Source of the DNA: Ichthyophonus hoferi
Lineage: Eukaryota > Opisthokonta > Ichthyosporea > Ichthyophonida > Ichthyophonidae
NCBI GenBank assembly: GCA_002751075.1
Contig: NAOQ01000159.1
Coordinates: 46,599 to 110,598 of the forward strand
Direction: 5' to 3'
DNA length: 64,000 nt
Part shown: one piece after another, positions 15,001 to 27,695 of the stretch
How positions within the stretch are numbered: position 1 is the stretch's first letter
Layout of the letters: every line of letters starts with the position of its first letter
Program-made: the position numbers and the translations under genes
Notes under the pieces: model-generated
Database searches by the model: none
Told to the model about the DNA's origin: nothing
What the model saw: only the letters and a program-made list of their open reading frames with translations

Positions 15001-18000
15001 CAGAGTATACTCAAAGTTAGAGTTATCATCAGCAGCCATCGCGTCCATTATAGACTTCAGGCAATCGAATACCAGAGCTTTAGCTCCTATATTATTGAGT
15101 TGTAGATTCTATAGTTAGTGTTCATACACTGCTTGGTTTCTCCGGCCATGTACAAATTATACGTGTCCTACACCTCCCCTACTTCCATCTGCATATATAT
15201 AAAGAAATATAGTGCAACTTGATATTTTTCTATTCATACCTTTGCTGCCATACACACATGGTTAAAAGGCCATTCATTTTACATTCACCGCGCTTAATAA
15301 TACTATTGGTTGTTAGAGCACCAATAACATGATCGATTGACAGCGATTAAAGATAAAATATCGGCACATATATATACAAGAATACACACCTGTGCGAATG
15401 GTAGCCTGCCCAAATAGGTCCTCAAACTCCTTCTCTACCTCAGAGTTAGGGTTACTCATCATATCAGCCACATGCTGTTCAGCTTCCATAGTATCGTTCA
15501 GCTCGTCTAACAGCCTCCAGCGAGATTGTCTCAATATATGAGCGGTGAGGCTTTGGAAAAACTACAAATATGTTGTATGTGAGTACATAATGGCATGTAT
15601 GTAGGTAGGTACATGTACGTGTACGTATCTATACACATATACACAGGTACAACTGCCCTTATAAACATTCATGAAGTAGCGTACTATACATATATATAGA
15701 TATCTACCATGGATCGAGTGTTAAATAAACATATTTTCAGAAATTGACTGATACAAAATATACAAAACATAAAAGGGCTATATTATAAGATCAGTACCAT
15801 CTTATGTGTGTCTGTCAGCTCCGTGTTGGCTTCTATACGGCGAATTGAGTTATGAGTGTTGAGAATGTATTCACCTAGCTCCTCATAGGTGGCCTGTGTA
15901 CGTATAGGACAGGGTGGGAGGTTAACAACTATGTTTATCGCTCTCACACACTTTATTATCTCTATTAAAATAACCTAAACCGCTTAGCCCAATTATTTCT
16001 TTCCATTATTTCCAACATGCAATGTAAATCCCATTCCTTTTCAATGTATCTAGATAATAATACACTATCTACCTCTCCTTTTCTAGTATGTTTAATCCTG
16101 CTATATATATGCATGTATAGAATACAAACAAGCAAATAAATAGATATTCGTACATATACACATACACATACTGTTATACATATATATATATTCATATTTC
16201 GTAATAAATCTAAGCACATATTCAAAACTAATCCATAATTCAACCAATCTACACAGGTAAAACAAAACATGGGAAATAACTGGCAGGACGCACCTGTTTC
16301 AACTGCCATTCAATACGTTTAGGAACCAAAGAAAGGGGATTGACTGTTCCTTTAGTCTTCTGAGCAATGAAAAGCACCTCCAATAGAATACACTCAGCAG
16401 GGGTATATCCACGACTTTTAAAGTAACAATGTAGAACGGCTTCGGGTAAGCAAGGATGATCCGTGGCAACATAGATATTGGTCTCATTAGGACTGAAGGG
16501 AGAGGAAAGAAGAAGGGGTGGGGGTGGGGTGGGTTGCCATGGTGATGTTAGTCTATAAGCACTGGAAGGGTCAATGGTTGTAGAATTGGTTGAGTGAGTG
16601 GATTGCGTAAATGTTGAAAAAGGCGAAGTATAGGTACACATAATTGTATGTATGCATGTACATGAACATAAATATATAACATAAAGGAAGATAAATGTTT
16701 AAGAGAAAATGACCATAGGAACTATAAAATACAAAATATTATAAGCATGACTGATACCCAATCATAAATGATCTCACCTGTCCTCAAACATAGCGAGGTA
16801 GCGATTTTCTCCAGCAAACTGAGCAGCAATTTGGGTAGCTACACTAGGGGTTTCAATGCGCTCCTCCATTTCATTCTTAAAGAAGAAAGCACGCTTACTG
16901 GCTATCCATACTTTAATGTACTTACTCTCCAGGCCAGAAGTGAGCACTAGAAGGTCACTGCTTACACGGTCTGCGTGTATATTAGGATATATTAGGATAT
17001 AGAAGACTATAGTATGATACAGCACAACCAAGTGGGTGGATTGTATGAGAGCATAATAATACAGTAGTAGTAGTATATATATATATATACTTCCCGTTTA
17101 CATGTACACATATATACACTAACTTAAACAACCCTATCTATAGCAGAACAGGTAGCCACAAATATTGGTTAACAGTCACTCAACACAATATATCATAATG
17201 ATAGCATACCTGGCATACCACATATACAAGTTATTACAAAAGGAAAACATCAGTAAAACTGTATAACATACAGTAGGAGGGTAAAAAACGTGGATCTGCC
17301 TTACTGCTATTTGAATACATAGTATAGTTTGTATATTGAATTACTATATATGTTATTTGTTTGCTGTTATAAGCTATGCGCTAGATCATGTGATCATTAC
17401 GTTGGTAACCAACCTATTATTGTATATTATATTATAGGGTATTGTTAGGTATTAGTGTTATATTGCAGTCTATTACAATTTATTATACTAGATACATCTA
17501 TATACGTAAGAACATTTACACGAATCGAAATATAAACAATTTATATAATATATGATATATATATATATATATAATACACTGTGTATAAACTACTAGGCTG
17601 CCTAATTATTAATTAATAAGTATTTATTAATTATATAAATCGCATACACCAGCACCTACCATCAAACATTTCCAATATCGCCTGAGTAGCTAAAGTGGGG
17701 TTTTCCAGAATATCTTTAATGCAATTTTGTATCTGCAAAAGGCCAATGAAAAGTCAGGATAGTTTTAAGCCCCAGTAGCGGATTGGTTCATTGCCATGCT
17801 AACTGAACTAATAGGGTGTATGTAATAGTATAGATAAGATATATAGACTAGCACACGTGGTTGTGATAGTCATAAAGATATATAGAAATTATGGAAATAT
17901 ATTACTACATAGATGTAAATGATGATTGGACAATGCAAAATTATCCATCACATTAATCTCTACACTGCACCAATAAAGTGTAAACAAACCAACAACCAGA

Positions 18001-21000
18001 GGTACCAGTGAAGCCAAGTCTTGAAGCCAACCACTAGATTTTCCAAGTGCAAAACAGAAGTAAATATATATATACGTTATATAATAAGCCAACAGTGATA
18101 GTATAATACACTACCGTACCTCGAGAAAACTAACGTCGGAGGTAGGAACCGTGCTATTCTCGACTTGAGTAAATGATTTGGGAGGTACCTGTGGAAATGA
18201 ATGATTGTCTATGTAAGAGTGGGCATTATTTACATTACAGCTATGCTATATGCTCGCATTAGCTTTGTTTATACATATATATATACATTTATAAATACAT
18301 GCATACACATGGGATGCCTCCAGGCCAATATTGACCTAGTCCCACACAACCCATGACAAGCTAGTGAGTAGTTAGTAGATGAATGCATAGAAGTCACAGT
18401 CACATACTTCCAACATAATAGTGTCAGCAATGTTCTGCAGATGACCTTCTCCTTGTAGGAAAGACTGTATAGATAGACGGGTCAAACGTCAGTACACAAC
18501 CTCTAAACCATATAACACTCTTCTACTCTCCTAACCCATTGCTATCGAACCATCATCCTCTTGTTACGTCGCCCCTTTTATTAAAAATAGAGCCCACCAA
18601 TAATATTCCCCTACATCGACGACTTTCACCCAATAAAATCATCTAGTTTTATCTTTATAACCGTTTACAGTTCGTATTCGAAGGAATAGGTTTAATAAAG
18701 AAAATACAGTAACACCAATACTACTTTATTGAGACCTTATGATACACATACACAGACAATATACAGACAACTAGATAGCCATGTGCGGAAGAAGACCAAC
18801 AGCGATAAAAAGATAAAGTTTCCTACCAATGAAACAAGCATCTGATCTTCCTGTCTGGGATCCAATCGATGTTCACCAATAGGTCGCTGACCACGTGTTA
18901 TTGCACTGCAGGGATGAATCTATAATTAGAACACCTTCCCTATTGAATGATTGCCATACCGTCTTCATCTTATGCATTTAAATCTTACAATACAACACAA
19001 CCAGTCAAAAAAGAATCATATAAAAATATTTTTCAATGGCTATTTATCATGACTAACTAATACCGTTCCTGTAACCTTTTGCCACGACTCCATTGCTATT
19101 ATTTTACCCAATCAAAACCAACCTTGGCCAAGGCCTAAAGTCAACATTTTCAGGTAAAGTAGGCAGTTTCAATTCTTTATCCACGAGTTTAATGTGGATG
19201 GCTTGGGACCATACACGTGGCACAGGGATCTATATGGTATAAGTAATGAGTAGTTATATATCAGTACATATAAAAATCAAGGCACCAATAGTAATATGGC
19301 ACTGCCCTTGGCAACCAATCCAATACCATCTAGTACGAGTCCAGGAAATATTAGGGTAGAGGATTGTGGGCAGATTTGGATTTCATATTTTCAATCAATA
19401 TGAATACACTATAACATATACTATTCTTGTAAAAGACAGAGAGCAGCAATTTCATTCCTCAATCTTTGAGGTTATATTGTAGTTTGCCTTGAACATACAT
19501 GAGTGCATTGCACTATCTTTTATCACATAATTATCACCTACAATACAAGATTGTCAATAAGCTAATAATGAAATGAACATACTATACTATATTGAGGTGC
19601 TTGTGATAATGTTTAATCTAAAAACAAAGTGTCTGTAGATATATATTGGTATGTATTATGAATATACTTATATATACATCTACCTAAAAAATGAAAAGGG
19701 TAAAACTAAACAGGTTTATACTATAACATAAATATACGTTCTTATAGACATATTCCACATAGATTCTATGATCAGCCACACATACTATATATACGTTATA
19801 TAACCTATACTAATATACACATGCATATTTTTATGGTTACTTAGACAATATTGTACACCATTTAGCTATTTAACATCGGTGTGCATAACATAATAAGCAG
19901 TATCCTCATTGATTGGGTAATAAAAATGAATAAAAATTACTAATTAACAGAAAGGGAGAAACCAATAACATTTCATACTGTGACGTACACACTGTTCCAG
20001 CAATAAATAAAATCAAAGGCCACAAATTGGTAGTACAGGGGTCAAATACATACATTCAGACTAGGGATAAACTGGAATAATTGAGGGTTAAGTTTAACAC
20101 GGCTCAAGAAGTTGTCCCAGCCATCTGAAGGAGGCAGGCTTGGTGGCGTTTGGGTCTCTATCAGAGCTGGTAACTTACCTGTAGGCAGATAGTACATTAG
20201 TTAATATGGTTAATAGGTTGAAAATGTAACGTTGTTGGGACTATAAGTGTGAGCTCAATAATAGATGCATGAAGAGACAGGAAAAAGATAGGGTATAGAG
20301 GTAATGAACTAGGCACCATTACAGAGACATATGTTATATAAAGAGAATATAGTGTATTCAAAGAATATATATATATATATGCCTGAACAGTGATGCATTT
20401 ATAAATAAAACTGACAGAAGGAAGGTAACAGACCATGGAAGCGTTTAACTTCATCGTAGTATGTCAAAACACGCTCCGCGTCCAGCATTCCCATCACACC
20501 ACCCTTAGTAAGCTGTAGCTTAAGGGGCTTGATGTCTATTGTAGTCGTCAGAGTAGGGTCTGGCACGCGTAAGGGTGGGTGTGGGTTAGATAGATACATG
20601 CATTTAGTATCTTAACTCGGAACTAAATAACCGCTACAATTCCCTCATTATATATGCGTCTTTTTTGTCTGATGTTCTCCTGCCCTTAAGTATTTATAGG
20701 CATCTTTCTATTATAAAGACAATATAAATGTACAGCTTAAATAGTAAATAACTTTTTAAAAAAAACCCTTTGATCAACCAAATATAAAGGCAGTTTTTTT
20801 TTAAAAAAAAAAGTTTAAATCATTTTAGTATTGGAGGAGGTACAGAAATAAAAAGAAACATCAAATTGAGGTCAGGATACGATGCATTTAAACATGAAGT
20901 CACCCTATTCGTTGTACAAAGCTATAACCCGTCAAGGTATATGAAGTGAGCACTACATCTATAATAGTAACAGCCAATAAAACAAAGTGGACTTACCCGA

Positions 21001-24000
21001 TGAAATCCATCCCACAAAACTAAGACTTTCGGCCCAGGACACAAAATTGGCCTATAAGAATAGAGGGCAATGACCATATTAGGAAATTTTGCATATTTGG
21101 TAAATCCTTGTCCAGTAAGCATGGGTTTACTGTTCATACTATATAAGCTAGGATATGATCACAGTTGCATTATAACAATTAAATAGGTAATGTCATTGGT
21201 CATTGGTCAAATACAGGCACAAAAGTGGCATGCATTCCAGCCATACGGCATGAACGGACTGATAGCACATATAGTCAATAGATGATAAACACGGATCTAT
21301 GATTGAAGGTTAGTACACAACTTAACCACAGGCGTAATAGGATTTTTACAATCGTCAGTCTACCAATCAGACTACAGCCCAATCGCTATAGCATAGGATA
21401 GTATAACATAGCATGGTATCATACAGGATATAGATATATATATACCAGCTGACTCTACCCTGGACTTACACATATGAGCTCTTAACTAAACAAAGATATT
21501 ACAAGCCAACCCAAACCAGCCCAGCCTCTAGTTATCACAACAACGTTGCAGGAAAACTGCCATCTTCCCTCTACCAGACACTATAACGGTATATGACAAA
21601 ACATCATATAACCACAACACACATGGGTGTATAGATAATAACCATCCTATCGCTCTATCCTATCTTCTTGCCTGTCTACTCACAAACACAGCATCATACT
21701 ACCATACAAACCCATCTTTTGTATAATAATATCTCATCCTTTTCCTTTATTAACAAGTTATCACTCACCTGTAACTCAGCAGAGGGTGGATTTCTAACCA
21801 CTTCCAAGGCGAATGCGATAAAGTCAGTGCGAATCTGTAGAGTTATGTAATTAATTAATGCAAGTAACAATAATTATGTTTGGGCATATATATATACAGA
21901 CCACGTTTTCTCCAGATTATATCCTTTTATATATTCTGGTTAAGCTATGTTTTTTTTTGTAATGATAACTCACTTCATATATCTAATACTCTTCCTCAAT
22001 CTACACTGTTTTATCTGAATGTGTATGTAATGGTGTTGCTGTGGTATATAAGTATATAGGAAAACAAGCATATGCATATCCATATGAATACAGAAACAAT
22101 TTATCGCATCCCTCAATAACATGGTCATAAGTGAACCTACATAATAAACCATAGTAAACCATAGCCAATAATATCCCTATCTTATTTCTTATTCATCCCA
22201 ATCATTCGTCCTATTCATCCCATCTCTCTTCTCTACCTCACTTACTGTATATATATCTCGATATTCAAGGCAACCTATCAGAAAACCTTAAGTACTATAT
22301 CATGCCAGAAGCAAAAGAAAGGGAACTTACAGCAATTTCAGTGTTGAGCTTGGTCATAAAATTATCAAATTTCTCACTTTCCTCCCTATAAAAAGCATTG
22401 TCGTGAGCATTGGTATCACGTGTATACCATACTATACATGTCTTTCACACCTAACTAACTGAGCTCATTATGTTAGTCTGCTCTGCATATAACCATACAC
22501 TAGGGATATAGAGCCACCTTTATATATGTCAATATGTATACGGATTCACCATTGATAACTAACTACACGAATGATATGTATTATAGGGTATTATACTATA
22601 CTATATTATATCATATTATACTATATATATAGTATATATCGCAAGACATAACAGTATCCTTATAAGCATGCAGTGATATATGACGATAGAGAGGGGGAGG
22701 GGGAGGGTGAGGGGGAAGGGTTATTTAGCAACCAAGACCAAGGCCGTACCCATAGTAACGAGGGCGGAAGCGGCCATTGGGGAACATGGTGGGATTAACC
22801 AATACCACACCGTTGATAAAATCTGCGATCTGGTCGAATACTTGTAGACCATCCTCAATAAGGAAGATACTTTCACGATGTTTAAGAGTCAAACCTTGAA
22901 TGACACTAGCTACTACCATCACACCATACATCATAGTGGCTTCATCCACACCTCTCAGTACAACTGGGTACATAGTGGGCATTGGTTATTATATAGCTAA
23001 TATATAATATTATTAACAATACTATAATAGTATATATATACATATATCCCTAGATATGTATAGCTCATTCCTAATAATAACAAGATAATACCATGCAATA
23101 TCATATAATACATATAACAGTGCTTACAGTACCACAGCTTTCCACGCCATCATTCCTTCAGGACATGTTTCATGATTAGCAAAACAAAACAAAACAAAAC
23201 AAAACAGTACATACAAGTGCTGTCTACCTACCTCCTCCGTACAGATTATTTGCAAGCACGGTATCAGTAAACTGTTTGGTAAAATCACAAAAGTGACTCT
23301 TTCTTCCACCAGAGAATTCTCTTAAATCTATCAAAGCAAGAATGGTAGAGGGCTTCGGATTTTCTGTATACAAACCAAGGGAATGACAATCGTAAATATA
23401 GTAGTAATACTAACACAAGTAATACTAGTAAGCTATGTTATAGAGTGTATTTAAGGTATAGTTAAGTAAGAAACCCACAAACATCTCCGATCCAATCTTG
23501 GTCTACGTGAAAAAAAAATAACTATAAAAACCAGTGGGAATTATTGTTCTAAATATGGTATTAATACCAAAGCAAGCTAGTGGTGAATACTAAGTGATGG
23601 CACAATATTAGACCAGTACACCATGCATTCAAGGCTAAAAGTTACCGCTGGATTTTGCATGGTTTCTAATGGTATTATATGATTTATCGTCTTAGTTTAG
23701 CCAACTATTTAACTGCCTCAAGTTATTCCTTATGGTTGATATTATGTTAGAGATATAAATATGCAGATTACTTAAAAATAAACCGTGAAATCCCTATAGA
23801 TAGAGGAGAAACTGCGTACTTGCTTATACAAATGTATATGCATGTATATAACTATAATAGGTAAAAATCAATATAGATAATATCATAAACCAACATGCCT
23901 ATTAATACCATAGTGTATATTAGAAGTAGATTTAATATAAGTAATATACTAAAAATGACCTAGATATTGCTATTATATATATATATACACTCACCTGCGT

Positions 24001-26449
24001 TAGCCCCATCAAGACAATCAAAATTAACCTTAGTAGGGAGCTTATTATCGCTTACAATAGCGTCATCTTCCAACATAATGAGATCGCCATCCTGTGTCCA
24101 TCATAGTACTACTTAGTTATTTATGTACTTACATGCCTACATACATGCATAAATAGTAGTGGTAATATTAATTAATTAATCTAATTAATCGCCAATACTA
24201 TTCCCAAGAAAAACAATCTCTCTAATGACAAGGCAATAAATAAATGAGATCAAAATTAACTTAAAATTAAACTGGAGTATCCTATTAGCCAGTAGTCATA
24301 AAAATAATTTCAGTTGATATTAAGATTTTCTAGTATATAGATTACTATTTTTGTTCTATTGATTTAAGATTATCTCAAACACCTCGATATATATATCATA
24401 TATACATACATATACATGCTTCTCTAAATAGATATACCAATTCTTAATAACCAAATCAGCATCAGATTAAAAGCACCAAGAGGTCTAAGAATACGTATAT
24501 TATGTTTAATATATAGTGTTTATGTTGCTATGGGAAAGAGAAGGGAAAGAACGTGACTTATTAGATGTAGAAGAAAGATGTCCCCGGTTTCAAAACTGTT
24601 TAATGTAAATTGGTGAATGCATGTATATATATATATATATATTGCATTTACCATACCTCAGTCATACCCAAGCAGGGCTCTACCATATCAGTTGTAGAAC
24701 CTAGGTCAAAGTTCAAGCTAATCCCAGCAACATTGCTATCCCACCGCAAACCATATGTTAGGTATACCCATAGATACTAAGGCCACATACAAACAAAAAC
24801 ACTACACAAACTCTCTTCCCACAGCTAGGATCCACTGCCCTCCCCTAGCCAACCAAATCCAACCGTCGTAATTATACATCCGTCTTACCCAATCAACACG
24901 CACAGACTTAACTGTACCTCCGTTACCCTGCCCTCCTTCTCTCTTCCTCCCTCTATCACACGACTATCACTTACTTGGCCACATTACCCAATCTCTTGGG
25001 GCCAGTTTGAGCCACAGAGGGCCTTATCATACTTGGCTTCTTAGGGATGGGCATAGTCTCGATGGGGGTCACAATCAACACCTCCACATTGCCATTAATT
25101 TCGTTCAACACCTATTGGTAGACCATTTTAGTAAGCCAATTGGCTATGACGGGGTTGGAATAGATACATGTATGTTTGTATGTATGTATGTAATAATAGT
25201 TACATTGGCCAAGTACATAACTGCATATTGGCGCTATGTATAATGAATGAGTACACACTTCAATTCTTTCTACTTTCTATATAATACATGAAACTTCCAG
25301 GTATGACTATATACATGGTATAATACACAGGTCTATATATCGGTAAGTATTGGTGCAAGCTCATCAATTAATGACTGCTATGATTCTTCGCATTATGTAT
25401 CTGTGCCATTTTATCTTTCCTTACACAATACATACAACCTAAAGTATATACCTGTATAGCTCGTTCCGGGGCGCACCTATATATTTTGCCTACACCCATC
25501 ACCCATACACACATATATATAATATAATCCACATTTTCGTCTCATTAACAACTGTTCTCTCCTTCCCATACACACACATATATAATATAATCCACATTTT
25601 CGTCTCATTAACAACTGTTCTCTCCTTTCACCTTCCTCTCCCTTTATTTACCAATAATCCACCTGCTTCTTTCTCACACCCCTTATATCTGTCCATTCCA
25701 TACTATCCCTTCCTCTCTTTATCCCTCTGCATTTACTATCCTGCTAACTCCTCCCAAACCCATCGTGGCTCCATCAATAATACCTCGTGCAGATTTGGAC
25801 CTAGGTAATACGAGAAACTATCAAACTTAATCTTTCTTGACAGAGGCAAGCTATCCATAGGGTCTAGGTCTGGCGGTGTAGGAGGGATGCCAGGAACCTC
25901 TTCATGGGTAGACTGTGATAATGCACCAATAAGCAAAGGAAGATATTTATGGCAAGAGAGGAAAGGCGGCAGAAAAATTTCAACAGGTCATAGAATGAAT
26001 AACATGTCATTAAATTAGCAGAAAGATAAATAGTATATATAAACTGTTGCCATTTGCATTGGCTTTTCAATGGCCGTTTTAAAAAACTAGTTTGGTATTC
26101 GTTGCATGCAATGTTTGTTAAATTAAAGAATGGGAAAGCAATAGGTGGATTATTAATACATGCATAAATGATAAATATGTGACGAGCAAATATAAGCCTG
26201 CAAACTACAATAGACTTGTAAAAAAAATGCGAATAGGAAAAGGGAGCCGTCCTAGCAAGTCAGCAACTGATTAAGCAAACTTATACATACCACTGCATTG
26301 GGCTTTTTAGCAGTGAACAACTCCAATATCCATCTTCTGGTGAGAAACACCAGTAGCAAGACGGATGCACCACCAATGCCAACCAGAACTAGAACCAGCA
26401 GGTCTAGCTTCACCCCGTTTATTACCAACTCCATTTTCAGTGAGCCCAC
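1..26449 (-). CDS. Giant multi-pass membrane protein, family not recognised (51 exons traced, C-terminus off the left edge)
   Basis: Fifty-one exons read right to left give 2,340 in-frame codons, and the phase agrees at all 50 junctions. This makes a single gene far more likely than a chance chain of frames. The start is the ATG at 26449; the ATG at 26434 is also possible. Residues 15-36 form one strongly hydrophobic helix followed by RR, which looks like a signal anchor. Residues about 40-915 are soluble and mostly helical. Residues 916-1536 hold about 12 hydrophobic segments. Residues 1537-2340 are soluble and continue past the edge of the window. I do not recognise the family: no transporter, glycosyltransferase, kinase or receptor motif is visible. 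Most donors are GTATGT, GTAAGT, GTACGT or GTGAGT. The weakest junction is the acceptor at 22953. Exon coordinates are given in the three part entries. The membrane layout suggests a transporter, scaffold or membrane-bound enzyme, but that is inference. Confidence 0.8.
141..7697 (-). other. Giant membrane protein, C-terminal soluble part (exons 36-51, residues 1537-2340, incomplete)
   Basis: Exons: 7697-7534, 7326-7221, 6791-6551, 6206-6129, 5777-5640, 5171-5003, 4563-4403, 3913-3755, 3405-3308, 3017-2847, 2554-2273, 2027-1849, 1405-1258, 1011-877, 652-538, 208-141. The first half is helical. The second half (exons 43-47) is rich in Tyr, Asp and His, with short repeated-looking phrases such as YIKYYDTDTPITAFVDD, MNLIYDPKFGNIV, ATYFYDEEG and YSYVHPLHPTL, which look like beta strands joined by Asp/Gly turns. 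Exon 51 ends in phase 0 with a good donor (GTATGT), so at least one more exon lies outside the window. No stop codon for this gene is seen. The side of the membrane on which this part lies is unknown. Confidence 0.7.
1799..1843. repeat. (AAC)n trinucleotide microsatellite in an intron
   Basis: An imperfect AAC/ACA run sits just inside the intron after exon 47 of the giant gene. On the gene's strand it reads as GTT/GCT codons and would encode a valine-alanine stretch that mimics a membrane helix. The strong donor GTACGT directly before it, and the matching phase of the next exon, place it in the intron. Confidence 0.85.
7843..14000 (-). other. Giant membrane protein, membrane core (exons 25-35, residues 916-1536, about 12 helices)
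   Basis: Exons: 14000-13763, 13204-13117, 12679-12540, 12099-11837, 11357-11226, 10745-10626, 10428-10333, 9736-9559, 9134-9010, 8659-8356, 8021-7843. Hydrophobic segments are seen in exon 25 (TVPALLDLVLIMF and LNMVNLSFLVVF), exon 27 (two), exon 28 (two), exon 32 (two), exon 33 (one), exon 34 (three, the last very glycine-rich: FLGCVLGLGTGLGLVIG) and exon 35 (AVSGLVVGGWIFGGSCVFL). A charged loop of about 116 residues (exons 29-31: many K, R and E, then WASFQWDVLLKQALGD) splits the core into a front group of about six helices and a back group of about six or seven. This is a polytopic membrane domain. The glycine-rich helices suggest tight helix packing. The exact helix count needs a predictor. 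Confidence 0.75.
12101..12175. repeat. GA/GT-rich simple repeat in an intron
   Basis: Alternating GAGAGA and GTGTGT runs occupy the start of an intron between the second and third membrane exon groups of the giant gene (between exons 27 and 28). It is simple sequence with no coding value. Confidence 0.8.
14332..26449 (-). other. Giant membrane protein, N-terminal part (exons 1-24, residues 1-915)
   Basis: Exons in transcript order: 26449-26291, 25912-25784, 25111-24975, 24735-24657, 24091-23995, 23363-23232, 23155-23128, 22953-22750, 22385-22331, 21834-21769, 21051-20997, 20559-20434, 20178-20054, 19229-19123, 18905-18827, 18464-18408, 18188-18120, 17732-17660, 16970-16778, 16492-16294, 15893-15798, 15561-15390, 15086-14944, 14496-14332. 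After the N-terminal helix comes a proline-rich linker (IPPTPPDLDPMDSLPLSR). A long, mainly helical stretch without obvious motifs follows. Exon 19 contains a beta-rich piece (LESKYIKVWIASKRAFFF). Exons 21-23 are acidic and helical. Exon 7 is only 28 bases. Exon 8 is the least certain because the acceptor that keeps frame lies a few bases downstream of a better-looking one. Confidence 0.75.
25503..25628. repeat. 63-base tandem duplication in an intron
   Basis: Two nearly identical copies of a 63-base unit (key words AATATAATCC, ACATTTTCGT, AACTGTTCTC) stand head to tail, with the second copy offset by 63 bases. They lie in the intron between exons 2 and 3 of the giant gene. The near identity points to a recent slippage or unequal-exchange event. 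Confidence 0.85.
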
Positions 26450-27695
26450 AAGGGCAGTACTATATAATTTTAAAAATTAACTATCCAGGTGTAGAATGGG
26501 CCACGCTAGCATTGAAAACTGGAGAAGGCTGCCACGAAGAACCAAAGCACAGTTAATATCGGTTCAGCGCGGCTTCTTTGTCAAACATGCATTTGAAAAA
26601 AGCAAAAAGGGAAAAAAACTAAAATAATCAAAACTAAGACTAATCGAGATATATTGTTTTTATTATTCCTACAAAAAATCCTGATGCGAGTAATACACGT
26701 TTGCTTGTACTGCACAAAGACAGTAAATATGCATATGTAGTATGATATACAATATATATACGTATGTAGATTGTAGTAGATATACGTTTACTTAGGAATT
26801 TTAGTAATATACTGGTACCTAACAGTCACCCACAATTCCTCAAACAACGCTAGGGAATATAACTTGCAAACACAACGACATACCCTATTTAACTTCTATC
26901 ATACCTTTCTATGTAAATCATAAATCACGATTGTTATATGCTTTTAATACTACTTAAAATAGAAGATGCATTATCATTGGTTTTCAAAAACCCACAAAGT
27001 GTTATAAGACCAACAATGCTTAAGGTCCCCGCTTGGCCTTGTTTAAATAGAACACAATTATTTTATCGATTAAAAAAAATAATAGCTAAATGTCAAAAAC
27101 AAAATTATAAAAATTATCAATATATACATGTATATATTAAAAAAAAAATTAAATTTTTTTAAGTCATTTCCGAGGACACACACTGTTACCACAATTAAAG
27201 TTATGCGTTGTGCATACCCCAAAAACCAATCCCACGTAGTAAATTCAGTGAATTAATGGCTTCCGGGCCAATAACTCTTCCAATGAAGGCTAATATTTTG
27301 CTATCCTTGCCATTGGTTGCTTTACACTTTCTCACAATGCCTCTACTCTCTGCTTATGAGAATAATTACATTGGTCTACAATCCTTCGCCAGAACTGCCT
27401 AATGCTAATTGGTTATGTTTACATTGGATAAACTACGATCGATCGCAAGATTATCAGACTCCCATCCATCACTAATTGAATTAAATCACGCACAAATCGC
27501 GGTTAGAAATACTTGACCAATGAGACGTCTGAGGGACTTTCCCTGGACTGGCAATATATGCCCAATTACAGCATAGCTACTCTTTTACAAATAGGATTTC
27601 CCCTTCCCCGGAGTCAGTTGCCATGCCATCACAACTCAATTTACATATCATTTAAGGAAGTTTAATGATCAACGGAACGAGCGATTTATGATATA
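26450..27695. promoter_or_regulatory. Intergenic space between the giant gene and the Rpr2-like candidate
   Basis: This 1.2 kb lies between two divergently read start codons, so it should contain the promoter of the giant gene and, if the plus-strand candidate is real, of that gene too. It is AT-rich with several CCAAT/ATTGG pentamers. I see no TATA-type element that can be singled out and no convincing coding exon. Confidence 0.35.
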
